DNA from: CAXBNV01 sp963977185
GTDB taxonomy: Bacteria > Pseudomonadota > Gammaproteobacteria > JAGOUU01
DNA length: 10,262 nucleotides
NCBI GenBank assembly: GCA_963977185.1
Contig: CAXBNV010000044.1
Location: 1 to 10,262 of the forward strand
Reading direction: 5' to 3'
In this document: piece after piece, positions 1 through 5,842 of the stretch
How the letters are laid out: each line of letters opens with the position of its first letter
How positions within the stretch are numbered: the first letter of the stretch is position 1
Made by a program: the position numbers and the translations under genes
The notes under the pieces: generated by a model
Seen by the model: the letters and a program-made list of their open reading frames with translations, nothing else
Databases searched by the model: none
Told to the model about the DNA's origin: nothing

Positions 1-2288
1 CTTTTAAAGAATATTATGATGGATTAGAGTATCAGTTAAAACAGTGGCAAGACGATCATGAGATTCAAGAAGGATTTATATATCTAAAATTTCATGATAA
101 TCCTACAAAAGGATTGACTTATACAGTAAAATCAAAAGATACCGGTATAAAACAAGGTATTATTAAACAAGATGTTATCGAGGCTTTTTTTTCTAAAGAC
201 AATAGGGATAAAAATATATCTTCTTTTGAGCAAGCAAAAGATTATAAAGAAGAAATATTAAAAGTAATTATAACTCAAGGAAATTCTTCATTAGAAGATG
301 AAGAAAAAAATAAGATTCCAGCAGAGATAAAAAATGAAATTGAAAAGCTATTAATATTGGCAAGTGATTCATCGAGAAATCAGAATGCAACAACAAACAT
401 GGATACATGTATAGGCTCAAGAAGGGAGGCTTTAGAGAAATTAATTTCAAATCCAGAACAAAAGCAATCACTTTCAGAAATATCTACATCTAAGACATCT
501 AAGGCTAATTTAATAAAAAACTTACATAGTAATCTACAGAAAACTAAAAATGCTTTGCAATACTCATTAAGCAAGATTGATAATTATCAAGGAGTAGACT
601 CATTAGGCTTATCTGTTAAATTACTAGAAACATTTAAAATTGACTTTAAAATTAAAGATTTAAATACATTACTTGATATTATTAAGGATTTAACTAAAGA
701 TGAGATTTTATCTTTATGCCAAAGAGATGAAAATATTGAACAATTTATAAATCCAATTAAAAATAATATTGAAAATTTAACTAATTTTGTTTTGGATTGC
801 TCAGAAGATAACTTAAAAGCTTTATTGGAAGCAATTTCAAAGAGAGGTTATATCACAAAGCTTTTTGATTCTGTTCAAACATTATCGACAATTATTGATT
901 ATGCATCAAATAATGGAAAAACAAATATTATACTAAAATCATTAAAAGATAATTTAAAAGATATAATTAAATCAGGAAAAGATTTTGGTTTAGTTCTTCA
1001 ATACCTTAATGAGACTCAAAGAGACGCAGTATACACCGCATTAAAAGATAATTTAAAAGATATAATTGAATCAGGATACAATTTTGGTTGCATTCTTCAA
1101 TATCTGAATGAGACTCAAAGAGACGCAGTATACACCGCATTAAAAGATAATTTAAAAGATATAATTAAATCAGTAGAAGATTTTTGTTACGTTATTTATT
1201 TTCTTAATGAAACTCAAATAATAGTAGTATGCACAGAATTCAAAGATAGTTTAAAAAATATAATTAAATCAGGAAATGATCTTGGTGACTCTTTTGAATA
1301 TCTTGATGAAACTCAAAGAGGTGCAGTATGCACCGCATTAAAAGATAATTTAAAAGATATAATTAAATCAGGACGTGATTTTAGCGATGCTTTTAAATAT
1401 CTTAATGAGACTCAAATAACTTCGGTATGTATCATATTAAAAGATAATTTAAAAGATATAATTAAATCAGGAAAAGATTTTAGTTTAGTCCTTCAAAACT
1501 TTAATGAAGCCAAAAAAAGTGCAGTATGCACCGCATTAAAAGATAATTTAAAAGATATAATTACATCAGGACTTGATTTTAGCGATGTTTTTCAATATCT
1601 TAATGAAGCTCAAAGAGATACAGTATGTTCCGCATTAAAAAATTATTTTAAAAATATAATTAAATCAGGAGTTGATTTTAGTTACGTTATTAAATATCTT
1701 AATGAGACTCAAAGAAATGCAGTCTACACTGAATTAAAAGATAATTTAAAAGATACAATAAAATCAGGAATTGATTTTGGTTACGCTCTTCAATATCTTA
1801 ATGATGCTCAAAGAAGTGCAGTCTACACCGAATTAAAAGATAATTTGGAAAGTATAATTAGATCAAGACAGGATTTTGCTTGCCTTCTTCAATATCTTAC
1901 TGAGGCTCAAATAACCTCAGCATGTATCGCATTAAAAGATAAGTTAAAATGCATATCAGGATGTGATTTTGGTTATGTTACTCAATACCTTAGTGAGACT
2001 CAAGTAACTGCAGTATACACCGTATTAAAAGATAACTTAAAAGAGATAATTAAATCAGGACGTGATCTTGGTGAAGCTCTTCAATATCTTAATGATATTG
2101 AAAGAAACGAGGTATGTATCGTATTAAAAGATAATTTAAAAAGTATAATTACATCAGAACGTGATTTTAGTTACGTTCTGATGTATCTTAATGAAACTCA
2201 AAAAATAGTAGTATGCAACGCATTAAAAGAGGCGCAAAAAGATGATAACGATTCAGATGGTAAACAATTAAAACCAAAGAGACGCTAG
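1..2288 (+). CDS. Partial large alpha-helical tandem-repeat protein, 5' end outside window (effector-like)
   Basis: The frame is open from base 3 to the TAG at 2286-2288 with no stop, so at least 761 residues are visible. The TTG at 114 is probably internal, because codons 3-113 read smoothly (FKEYYDGLEYQLKQWQ...) and no Shine-Dalgarno site precedes it. The first ~313 visible residues are charged and mostly helical, and I do not recognise a domain there. From base 942 to 2222 there are 13 tandem 33-residue repeats (copy 11 lacks two residues), each predicted as two amphipathic helices. The tail is short and hydrophilic, ending KPKRR. There is no signal peptide or membrane segment in the visible part. 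I recall similar 33-residue repeats (DF..VLQYL.PEQRTAV) in Legionella proteins, several suspected Dot/Icm substrates. A role as a secreted protein-binding scaffold is therefore an inference. The gene stands alone, with decayed mobile DNA downstream. Confidence 0.85.
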   Translation, partial: FKEYYDGLEYQLKQWQDDHEIQEGFIYLKFHDNPTKGLTYTVKSKDTGIKQGIIKQDVIEAFFSKDNRDKNISSFEQAKDYKEEILKVIITQGNSSLEDEEKNKIPAEIKNEIEKLLILASDSSRNQNATTNMDTCIGSRREALEKLISNPEQKQSLSEISTSKTSKANLIKNLHSNLQKTKNALQYSLSKIDNYQGVDSLGLSVKLLETFKIDFKIKDLNTLLDIIKDLTKDEILSLCQRDENIEQFINPIKNNIENLTNFVLDCSEDNLKALLEAISKRGYITKLFDSVQTLSTIIDYASNNGKTNIILKSLKDNLKDIIKSGKDFGLVLQYLNETQRDAVYTALKDNLKDIIESGYNFGCILQYLNETQRDAVYTALKDNLKDIIKSVEDFCYVIYFLNETQIIVVCTEFKDSLKNIIKSGNDLGDSFEYLDETQRGAVCTALKDNLKDIIKSGRDFSDAFKYLNETQITSVCIILKDNLKDIIKSGKDFSLVLQNFNEAKKSAVCTALKDNLKDIITSGLDFSDVFQYLNEAQRDTVCSALKNYFKNIIKSGVDFSYVIKYLNETQRNAVYTELKDNLKDTIKSGIDFGYALQYLNDAQRSAVYTELKDNLESIIRSRQDFACLLQYLTEAQITSACIALKDKLKCISGCDFGYVTQYLSETQVTAVYTVLKDNLKEIIKSGRDLGEALQYLNDIERNEVCIVLKDNLKSIITSERDFSYVLMYLNETQKIVVCNALKEAQKDDNDSDGKQLKPKRR
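942..2222 (+). repeat. Thirteen tandem 99-bp (33-residue) repeats inside the large gene
   Basis: Unit consensus by position: LKDNLKDIIKSG (1-12), DF (14-15), QYLNETQR (20-27), AV (29-30), then Y/C-T-A/E (31-33). Twelve copies are exactly 99 bp; the eleventh is 93 bp. Conserved hydrophobic positions L1, L5, I8, I9, F15, Y21, L22 and V30 fit a two-helix solenoid unit. Copies 1 and 2 share an identical 60-nt block (1008-1067 and 1107-1166), pointing to recent duplication or gene conversion, while other copies have diverged. Position 31 alternates between Tyr and Cys. Confidence 0.95.
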
Positions 2289-2299
2289 GCACCTCTTTT
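2276..2299 (+). terminator. Weak hairpin overlapping the stop codon of the repeat-protein gene
   Basis: AAAGAG (2276-2281) can pair with CTCTTT (2293-2298) around an 11-nt loop that contains the stop codon, with only four T residues at the 3' side. This is the only terminator-like structure near the end of the gene, and it is marginal. Confidence 0.25.
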
Positions 2300-2313
2300 A
2301 ATCACTCAAGTAT

Positions 2314-2327
2314 TTATACCATTATCA
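2314..2327 (-). repeat. Dispersed 14-mer TGATAATGGTATAA, copy A
   Basis: On the - strand this reads TGATAATGGTATAA, within ATTGATAATGGTATAAATACTT. It begins 25 nt after the stop of the repeat-protein gene. The same 14-mer occurs at 5353, 5801 and 7092. Copy C shares the flanks as well (ATTGATAATGGTATAA-TACTT), differing by one inserted A. Confidence 0.85.
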
Positions 2328-2571
2328 ATTAAGTATTAAAAAGAACTAAAGAATAATATTTAAAATAAATAAAGTTAACGTGAAACGATTCTAACTGCTC
2401 TTGTCGGGGCAGATTCACAGTTGTTTAATGACAGGCTTTAATTTTACTTTTTTGACTAAATAATCTTAAAATTGAATTAAACAGGAGCGTTGCATATACT
2501 AGATAGATAAGTTTTATTGTTATTATAAAGGATTATTAAAATGCAACTAAAAAAACTTCTTTTTAACTATA

Positions 2572-2598
2572 TCCAAAACAAGCAATGCTTGTTTTGGA
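2572..2598. repeat. Perfect 13-bp inverted repeat with a one-base centre
   Basis: TCCAAAACAAGCA (2572-2584), a single A, then TGCTTGTTTTGGA (2586-2598), followed after two more A's by TTTTT (2601-2605). It lies across the start of the frame carrying the Avd-like fragment and inside a 25-codon reading frame (2541-2618) that has AAAGGA 8 nt upstream. It could be an intrinsic terminator, a cruciform, or the hairpin known to sit beside variable repeats in DGRs. The sequence alone does not decide between these. Confidence 0.6.
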
Positions 2599-2818
2599 AA
2601 ATTTTTCGAGGCGCTTAGTTATTTCTATTTATTATAATCTACCAGTATACAAAGATACTTATAATTTAATATTAAAATTATTTAAAGCAACCAAGAATCT
2701 TCCAAAAGAATATAAATATACACTTTGCCAGGAGTCGCTGGTTTTCAGTTACAAAAACCGGAGCCCTATAGAGTACGACGCGAACAACGCGTGGAACCAA
2801 GATTCCAGGCATGCATAA
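2585..2818 (+). pseudogene. Avd-like four-helix-bundle gene fragment fused to a DGR repeat-like tail
   Basis: Residues 18-49 of this 77-codon frame (2636-2731) read N-L-P-V-Y-K-D-T-Y-N-L-I-L-K-L-F, then an ATKNLPKEYKYTLCQE segment. This matches the first two helices of Avd and related four-helix-bundle proteins (LPVYKxxYxLLLxxFxxTKxxxxEYKYTLGQ). Full-length Avd is about 120 residues and here helices 3-4 are gone. After Gln48/Glu49 the frame enters a G+C-rich stretch unrelated to Avd. Avd is a pentameric accessory protein that works with the reverse transcriptase in diversity-generating retroelements; the same fold also occurs in 23S rRNA intervening-sequence proteins. No reverse transcriptase remains in the window, so I call this a relic. 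The ATG at 2585 lies in the inverted repeat and has no ribosome binding site. Confidence 0.6.
2730..2816 (+). repeat. Possible remnant of a DGR template/variable repeat
   Basis: This ~87-nt stretch is about half G+C in a very AT-rich setting and in frame reads S-P-I-E-Y-D-A-N-N-A-W-N-Q, with adjacent AAC codons. The pattern S-P/S-T-E-Y-D/N-A-N-N-A-W-N-Q resembles the core of template repeats feeding DUF1566/FGE-like variable domains, where AAC codons mark adenine mutagenesis positions. It follows an Avd-like fragment, matching the common order avd - TR - reverse transcriptase. The rest of the repeat (usually another 60-80 nt rich in AAC) is missing. It also contains the stem ACGCG-AACAA-CGCGT, so a non-coding structured repeat is the alternative. 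Confidence 0.45.
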
Positions 2819-2841
2819 CACTTAATTAAGCGTCTATTTAA

Positions 2842-2857
2842 CATAATGTACATTATG
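2842..2857. repeat. 16-bp perfect palindrome at the left side of the IS remnant
   Basis: CATAATGTACATTATG is self-complementary and lies inside a longer imperfect symmetry, TTTAAC...GTTAAA (2837-2867). It lies 24 bases before the first recognisable transposase codon, so it may be, or lie next to, the terminal inverted repeat of the insertion sequence. I see no matching copy on the right side, so that end is probably deleted. Confidence 0.5.
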
Positions 2858-2880
2858 CGCAGTTAAATTATTAAAGCAAT

Positions 2881-3268
2881 ATGATAAAGCTAAAAGATTT
2901 GGCAGTGTCTCTTATAAGAAAATTTTATTATGAGTTTAAGCCAACCTTTGCCACAGAAAAGCTAAATGAGGCTCATAAACTATCAATTTCAAAAGAAACT
3001 GTAAGACAGTTGATGATTGAACAATGAATTATGGATTCCAAGAAAACAGCGATTAACTAGAGCTTATCAGCCTAGATATAGAAAACCTTGTTTAGGAGAA
3101 TTAATCCAAATAGATGGCTCTCCGCACTGTTGGTTTGAACATAAAGATGATGAGCAATATTCTCTGCTTCTAGCAGTTGATGACGCTACAAGCAAAATAT
3201 GGCTGCGCACTTTGCGCTATCTGAATCTACCCTATCATATTTCAAAAAGCCTTCTAATATTAAGGTAA
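2881..3268 (+). pseudogene. Frameshifted, truncated ISNCY-family (IS1202-like) transposase
   Basis: The remnant is split over two frames. The first (ATG 2881 to TGA 3025-3027) reads ...KPTFATEKLNEAHKLSISKETVRQLMIEQ. The second picks up at 3026 with ELWIPRKQRLTRAYQPRYRK and continues through LGELIQIDGSPHCWF and LLAVDDATSKI. Together these match the helix-turn-helix tail and the start of the rve-type DDE integrase core of ISNCY/IS1202-like transposases (P-T-LACEKL...LSKETLRQWMI...LWIPRK...GELIQIDGSPHDWFE...DDATS). A one-base loss near 3025 explains the frame change. Homology ends at about 3199, after the second catalytic Asp (D-D-A-T), and the remaining ~23 codons are unrelated. The N-terminal part, the third acidic residue and the C-terminal half are missing, so it is not active. 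Confidence 0.85.
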
Positions 3269-3302
3269 AATATTATCGCAATACAATAAAAAAAGCTTGT
3301 TG

Positions 3303-3337
3303 TACGATATCGTATATTGTATGATGTGTTCTATAAT
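3303..3337 (+). promoter_or_regulatory. Promoter with palindromic operator for the DUF2975-XRE operon
   Basis: TATAAT at 3332-3337 is a full -10 consensus, 31 nt upstream of the DUF2975 start codon, but there is no convincing -35 at 16-18 nt spacing. In the -35 area (3303-3314) lies the perfect 12-bp palindrome TACGATATCGTA, flanked by the partial repeats ACAATACAA and ATTGTATG. The arrangement suggests a dimeric regulator binding over the promoter. The small Cro/CI-type protein encoded by the second gene of the operon is the obvious candidate, by inference only. Confidence 0.5.
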
Positions 3338-3367
3338 AATTTTTAACAATAAACAAGAGGTAGTAGT

Positions 3368-3898
3368 ATGTCTAATAAAATAACAAAGCTAAGTAAATTT
3401 TTAAAAGTAACATTTCAAATTTTATTTGGTTTATTTATAGTAATTGGAGTTATTAATGTTTTTCCTCCTATTTATGTACATCTAATGTTTCCTGACAAAC
3501 TTGGAACATTTGAAATGATAAAACAAATATTAATAGGGCTTTTGTCTACAGGAATTAGTTTATATTTATTTTTAAATCTAATTAAAGTGCTAAAAAATTA
3601 TCAAAATGCTGAATATTTTGCAAAAGAGAATATTGTTTATTATAAAAAAATTGGTTGGACTTACTTGGTATCTTCTTTATTTTGGATATTCATGATTATT
3701 AAAATAATCATATCTATTCCAGCAGTAATAACAGTGGAAATGGTTCAGCCATATTTACCCCTTGCCAAATTTATGTATTCTTTTTTAATGATCTTTAACT
3801 TTAGTGTGTTTATAATTTATACTCTAATATTAATTCTTCTGTATTGGGTTATGCTTGAAGCGATAAGAATACATCAAGAAAACATACATACAATTTAA
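3368..3898 (+). CDS. DUF2975 family integral membrane protein
   Basis: The protein has 176 residues and four strongly hydrophobic segments at about 12-33, 53-72, 97-118 and 135-162, with short charged loops, as in the DUF2975 (YoaS-like) family of inner-membrane proteins. Their biochemical function is unknown. AGAGGT lies about 6 nt before the ATG and sets the start. The gene is followed after 32 nt by a small Cro/CI-type regulator gene on the same strand. DUF2975 genes are very often paired with such a YozG-type regulator, as in Bacillus yoaS-yozG, which supports both assignments. The pair may respond to envelope or membrane conditions, but nothing in the sequence shows the signal. The operon abuts the IS and DGR remnants, so horizontal acquisition is possible. 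Confidence 0.8.
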   Translation: MSNKITKLSKFLKVTFQILFGLFIVIGVINVFPPIYVHLMFPDKLGTFEMIKQILIGLLSTGISLYLFLNLIKVLKNYQNAEYFAKENIVYYKKIGWTYLVSSLFWIFMIIKIIISIPAVITVEMVQPYLPLAKFMYSFLMIFNFSVFIIYTLILILLYWVMLEAIRIHQENIHTI

Positions 3899-3930
3899 GT
3901 TTATATTTTAAATTATATGAAGGATTTTAT

Positions 3931-4143
3931 ATGGCGATAATTATAAATATCGATGTCATGCTTGCAAAACGCAAATTAAAAAGTAAAGAGCTGTCTGAGT
4001 TAATTGGAATTAATGAGCAAAACCTGTCTATTTTAAAAACTGGAAAAGCAAAGGCTTTAAAGATTAGTACCTTGAATGAGCTATGCAAACATTTAGATTG
4101 TAATATTCAGGATATTATTGAGTATGTTTCAGATGAAAATTAA
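3931..4143 (+). CDS. Small Cro/CI-type (YozG-like) HTH transcriptional regulator
   Basis: The product has 70 residues and is essentially a single XRE/HTH_26 domain: IDVMLAKRKLKSKELSELIG (helices 1-2), INEQNLSILKTGKAKALKIS (helix 3 and wing), then TLNELCKHLDCNIQDIIEYV. This is typical of the short YozG-like regulators, which lack a separate effector domain. AAGGA 6 nt before ATG gives a good start. It sits 32 nt behind the DUF2975 gene and is surely co-transcribed with it. It probably represses its own operon through the palindrome in the promoter, possibly controlled by the membrane protein; both points are inferred from the gene pair, not shown. Confidence 0.88.
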   Translation: MAIIINIDVMLAKRKLKSKELSELIGINEQNLSILKTGKAKALKISTLNELCKHLDCNIQDIIEYVSDEN

Positions 4144-4211
4144 CTTTTTTGTTGTAAATTTTTTAAAAAATAAACATTTACAATGTAATTTATTTTTAGG
4201 TTAACTGAAAC

Positions 4212-4252
4212 AATGATAATGTGGTAAATTAGTAACTTACCACATTATTATT
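4212..4252. terminator. Bidirectional terminator between the XRE operon and the beta-barrel gene
   Basis: TAATGTGGTAA (4217-4227) pairs perfectly with TTACCACATTA (4237-4247) across a 9-nt loop, and A/T pairs extend the stem to 4212/4252. It lies between two convergent genes (stops at 4143 and 4268). Short T/A tracts flank both sides (TATTT on +, CATTGTTT on -), so it can serve both, although neither U tract is long. Confidence 0.65.
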
Positions 4253-4267
4253 TACAGCTTAATTTTT

Positions 4268-5101
4268 CTAAGTATTTAATCTTAAACCTATGGAACCCAT
4301 ATTATAATATTGAGAGTCTAGATTAACATTCCAGCTACTTGTTACAGCATGACCTTCAGCAAGAGTTGAACCAAAATTATATACGCTGCTTCCTATAAAC
4401 ATTCTTTTATATTCAACAAATAAACTAAAGTGTTTAGTTATATCAGTATTAACACCCAGTTTTACTTGCCCAGCAAAAGTTGTATCTTTATCACTTGGGT
4501 TTGAATTAAAATGATTTACAGTTTCAGGCGGAGATACTTGTATAGCTGAAGCATTCGAAACAGACAATACTGCACCACCAATACCAACACCAACAAACGG
4601 ATGAAATCTTTTGAATTTAAAAAAATCAAAGTTTGCAACAGCATTCATCAGAAAAATTTTGCTTTTAATAGGTAACGTTACATAGAAATCATGCTCATCT
4701 AATCTTACTGTATTATTATTGATGTCATGACTCTTAAACTTATTTTTACCAAAGTTAAATCCTTCAAGTTCGATAGCTGGTGCAAAAAACTTTATTTTTG
4801 AAAACTGATAACCAATTTGACCTCCAACGAAATCAACTGACTTGCTATTAGTTTTTCCAAAAGCATCAACTGCCAAAGGACCACCTTGAGTGGCTTCTGA
4901 TAAAAAAGCAGTACTATATTGGTTAACTTTAATTTTATTAGAATTACCATTGCCTACAGAAACTCCAATATAGGATTTTCCATCTGAATTTTTAGCTTGT
5001 TCCATTACTCGAGCATATACTGAAGAGCCATGCAATGAGCATAATAAGCCTATCATGGTAATTGAGTAATTAATGCTTTTACTTTTGTTATATAGCTTCA
5101 T
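4268..5101 (-). CDS. Outer-membrane beta-barrel protein (OmpA-like / surface-antigen fold)
   Basis: The product has 277 residues with a Sec signal peptide: basic N-terminus MKLYNKSK, hydrophobic core SITMIGLLCSLHGSS, cleavage expected after VYA at residue 30. The mature part shows alternating amphipathic strands typical of an eight-strand barrel: SYIGVSVGNG at the start, VGGQIGYQFSKIKFFAPAIE, FHPFVGVGIGGAVLSV, FAGQVKLGVNTDITKHFSLF-VEYKRMF, and the closing strand NMGSIGLRLNT. This resembles small OmpA-like barrels and P44/Msp2-type surface antigens of intracellular bacteria. The last residue is Thr rather than the usual Phe. Long Asn/Ser/Thr-rich loops are probably surface exposed. AAAGGA lies about 11 nt before the ATG, and the gene is monocistronic with its own promoter. 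Its ligand or host role cannot be read from sequence. Confidence 0.8.
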   Translation of the reverse strand: MKLYNKSKSINYSITMIGLLCSLHGSSVYARVMEQAKNSDGKSYIGVSVGNGNSNKIKVNQYSTAFLSEATQGGPLAVDAFGKTNSKSVDFVGGQIGYQFSKIKFFAPAIELEGFNFGKNKFKSHDINNNTVRLDEHDFYVTLPIKSKIFLMNAVANFDFFKFKRFHPFVGVGIGGAVLSVSNASAIQVSPPETVNHFNSNPSDKDTTFAGQVKLGVNTDITKHFSLFVEYKRMFIGSSVYNFGSTLAEGHAVTSSWNVNLDSQYYNMGSIGLRLNT

Positions 5102-5173
5102 CTAACAATAATTCCTTTTAGTTATTAAATTTTTTTATTACATATCAAATTAAAATTTTGACACATAAAAAAT

Positions 5174-5202
5174 AAGATAATGTTTTTATATATTGTTGTC
5201 AA
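5174..5202 (-). promoter_or_regulatory. Sigma-70 promoter of the beta-barrel gene
   Basis: On the - strand, consensus -35 TTGACA (5202-5197), a 17-bp spacer and -10 TATCTT (5179-5174). Transcription would start near 5167, giving a leader of about 65 nt before the ATG at 5101. Confidence 0.65.
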
Positions 5203-5352
5203 ATCTATAAAAGAGAATGGAGTTTGCTGAAGAATTTTTATAATAATATTTTATGATTTAAAATTAAGATTTAATGAAATAACATTATATTTGATTATTT
5301 AATACCCTACTTTTTTAATTTATTATTTATATTTATAATATCGTTTTGCTGA

Positions 5353-5366
5353 TGATAATGGTATAA
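5353..5366 (+). repeat. Dispersed 14-mer TGATAATGGTATAA, copy B
   Basis: Exact 14-mer followed by AGT, a 17-base match with copy D. TGG followed by TATAAA is an acceptable extended -10 element and no gene starts downstream on this strand. It lies 127 nt past the stop of the DUF3309-like gene, pointing toward that gene's 3' end. Confidence 0.85.
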
Positions 5367-5369
5367 AGT

Positions 5370-5488
5370 TAAAGCAAGTAATTTTAAGTAGTCTTAAATT
5401 GTCGCCAAGCATTATAACTAAAATTAAATATTTACTTTCCAAATATAAAGCCCAATCACTCTATATAAAAATGATTGGGTTTTTTTTT
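5370..5488 (+). ncRNA. Possible small RNA ending at a strong intrinsic terminator
   Basis: No + strand gene lies between the divergent beta-barrel start (5101) and 5451, yet a strong + strand terminator (5447-5488) is present. The extended -10-like TGGTATAAA at 5359-5367 could start a transcript near 5374, giving an RNA of about 115 nt without a convincing open reading frame. The match to known RNA families is unknown. The alternative is that the terminator only serves the DUF3309-like gene on the opposite strand. The rest of the 5102-5493 spacer holds the beta-barrel promoter and otherwise nothing I recognise. Confidence 0.3.
5447..5488 (+). terminator. Strong intrinsic terminator (stem of 8-12 bp plus nine T)
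   Basis: CCCAATCA (5451-5458) pairs with TGATTGGG (5472-5479). The stem extends by G-T and A-T pairs (AAAG/TTTT) and is followed by nine T residues at 5480-5488 on the + strand. On the - strand the same stem follows the DUF3309-like stop codon at 5494 by few bases and is trailed by CTTTATATTT, so it can also end that gene. Confidence 0.85.
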
Positions 5489-5493
5489 ATTAT

Positions 5494-5661
5494 CTAAAGA
5501 CCTATAGATATACGTCCAAGCAATATCAAAATTATATAAATAATTAAAATTATTCCAATAATACCAACCGGGGTATATCCCCAATTTTTACTATGTTGCC
5601 AAGTTGGTAAACCACCAACCAAAAATAATATTAACAAAATAAGTAATATTGTACCTAGCAT
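5494..5661 (-). CDS. DUF3309 family small membrane protein
   Basis: A 55-residue protein: MLGTILLILLILFLVGGLPT, then WQHSKNWGYTPVGIIGIILI, then a hydrophobic segment ending LLGRISIGL. This is the hallmark layout of DUF3309: two hydrophobic helices joined by a L-P-T-W-x-H-S-x-x-W-G-Y-x-P-x-G loop, with a final L-L-G-R-I. AAGGA lies 8 nt before the ATG. Its function is unknown; family members are small inner-membrane proteins often seen near envelope or stress genes. The next - strand gene upstream encodes another tiny membrane protein, but the 231-nt gap and separate promoter signals suggest separate transcription. Confidence 0.88.
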   Translation of the reverse strand: MLGTILLILLILFLVGGLPTWQHSKNWGYTPVGIIGIILIIYIILILLGRISIGL

Positions 5662-5693
5662 AATTTATTCCTTAAAAGTAGATTAATAATTTC

Positions 5694-5699
5694 ATTATA
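5694..5699 (-). promoter_or_regulatory. Putative -10 box of the DUF3309-like gene
   Basis: TATAAT on the - strand, 32 nt upstream of the ATG at 5661. No good -35 hexamer is present at normal spacing. Confidence 0.35.
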
Positions 5700-5800
5700 G
5701 GTTAACAACAAAAATAAATCGCTTAGATCAGCATATGAATTATAAGTAAGATCAGATATTCTGAAGAATACTTTGATAGTGTTTTAGATGTTAATGGTAT

Positions 5801-5814
5801 TGATAATGGTATAA
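5801..5814 (+). repeat. Dispersed 14-mer TGATAATGGTATAA, copy C
   Basis: Exact copy followed by T, so this copy carries a perfect extended -10, TGGTATAAT (5807-5815), although no -35 is evident. It lies 78 nt past the stop of the Thivi_2564-like gene, oriented toward that stop, and 28 nt before a long hairpin. A partial echo, TTAATGGTAT, lies directly upstream (5791-5800). Confidence 0.85.
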
Positions 5815-5842
5815 TACTTAGGCATTTATAACGCTTGGATAT

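Noticed and set aside
114..116. TTG at 114 as the start of the repeat-protein gene
   Set aside because: The same frame stays open back to the window edge with protein-like composition and there is no ribosome binding site before the TTG; the gene is simply cut by the window.
268..574. Two short - strand reading frames inside the large + strand gene (268-471 and 380-574)
   Set aside because: They lie antisense to a well-supported coding frame, have no ribosome binding sites and no recognisable motifs; they are frame shadows.
942..2222. Repeat array considered as a CRISPR or non-coding satellite
   Set aside because: The 99-bp period is an exact multiple of three, one frame is open throughout, and conservation follows codon and hydrophobic patterns; there are no spacers.
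2395..2412. Small hairpin CTGCTC-TTGTCG-GGGCAG between the repeat gene and the Avd fragment, considered as a tRNA arm or part of a DGR variable repeat
   Set aside because: Only a 6-bp stem with a wobble; no tRNA cloverleaf or AAC-rich repeat could be assembled around it. The remainder of 2330-2540 shows nothing I can name.
3931..4143. DUF2975-XRE pair considered as a toxin-antitoxin module
   Set aside because: The pair is a known regulator/membrane-protein combination (YoaS-YozG type), the membrane protein is too large and multi-pass for a typical pore-forming toxin, and no toxin motif is seen.
4223..4240. Hairpin after the beta-barrel gene considered as a fifth copy of the 14-mer
   Set aside because: It shares only CATTATCA and a displaced ACC with the motif and is fully explained as a terminator stem.
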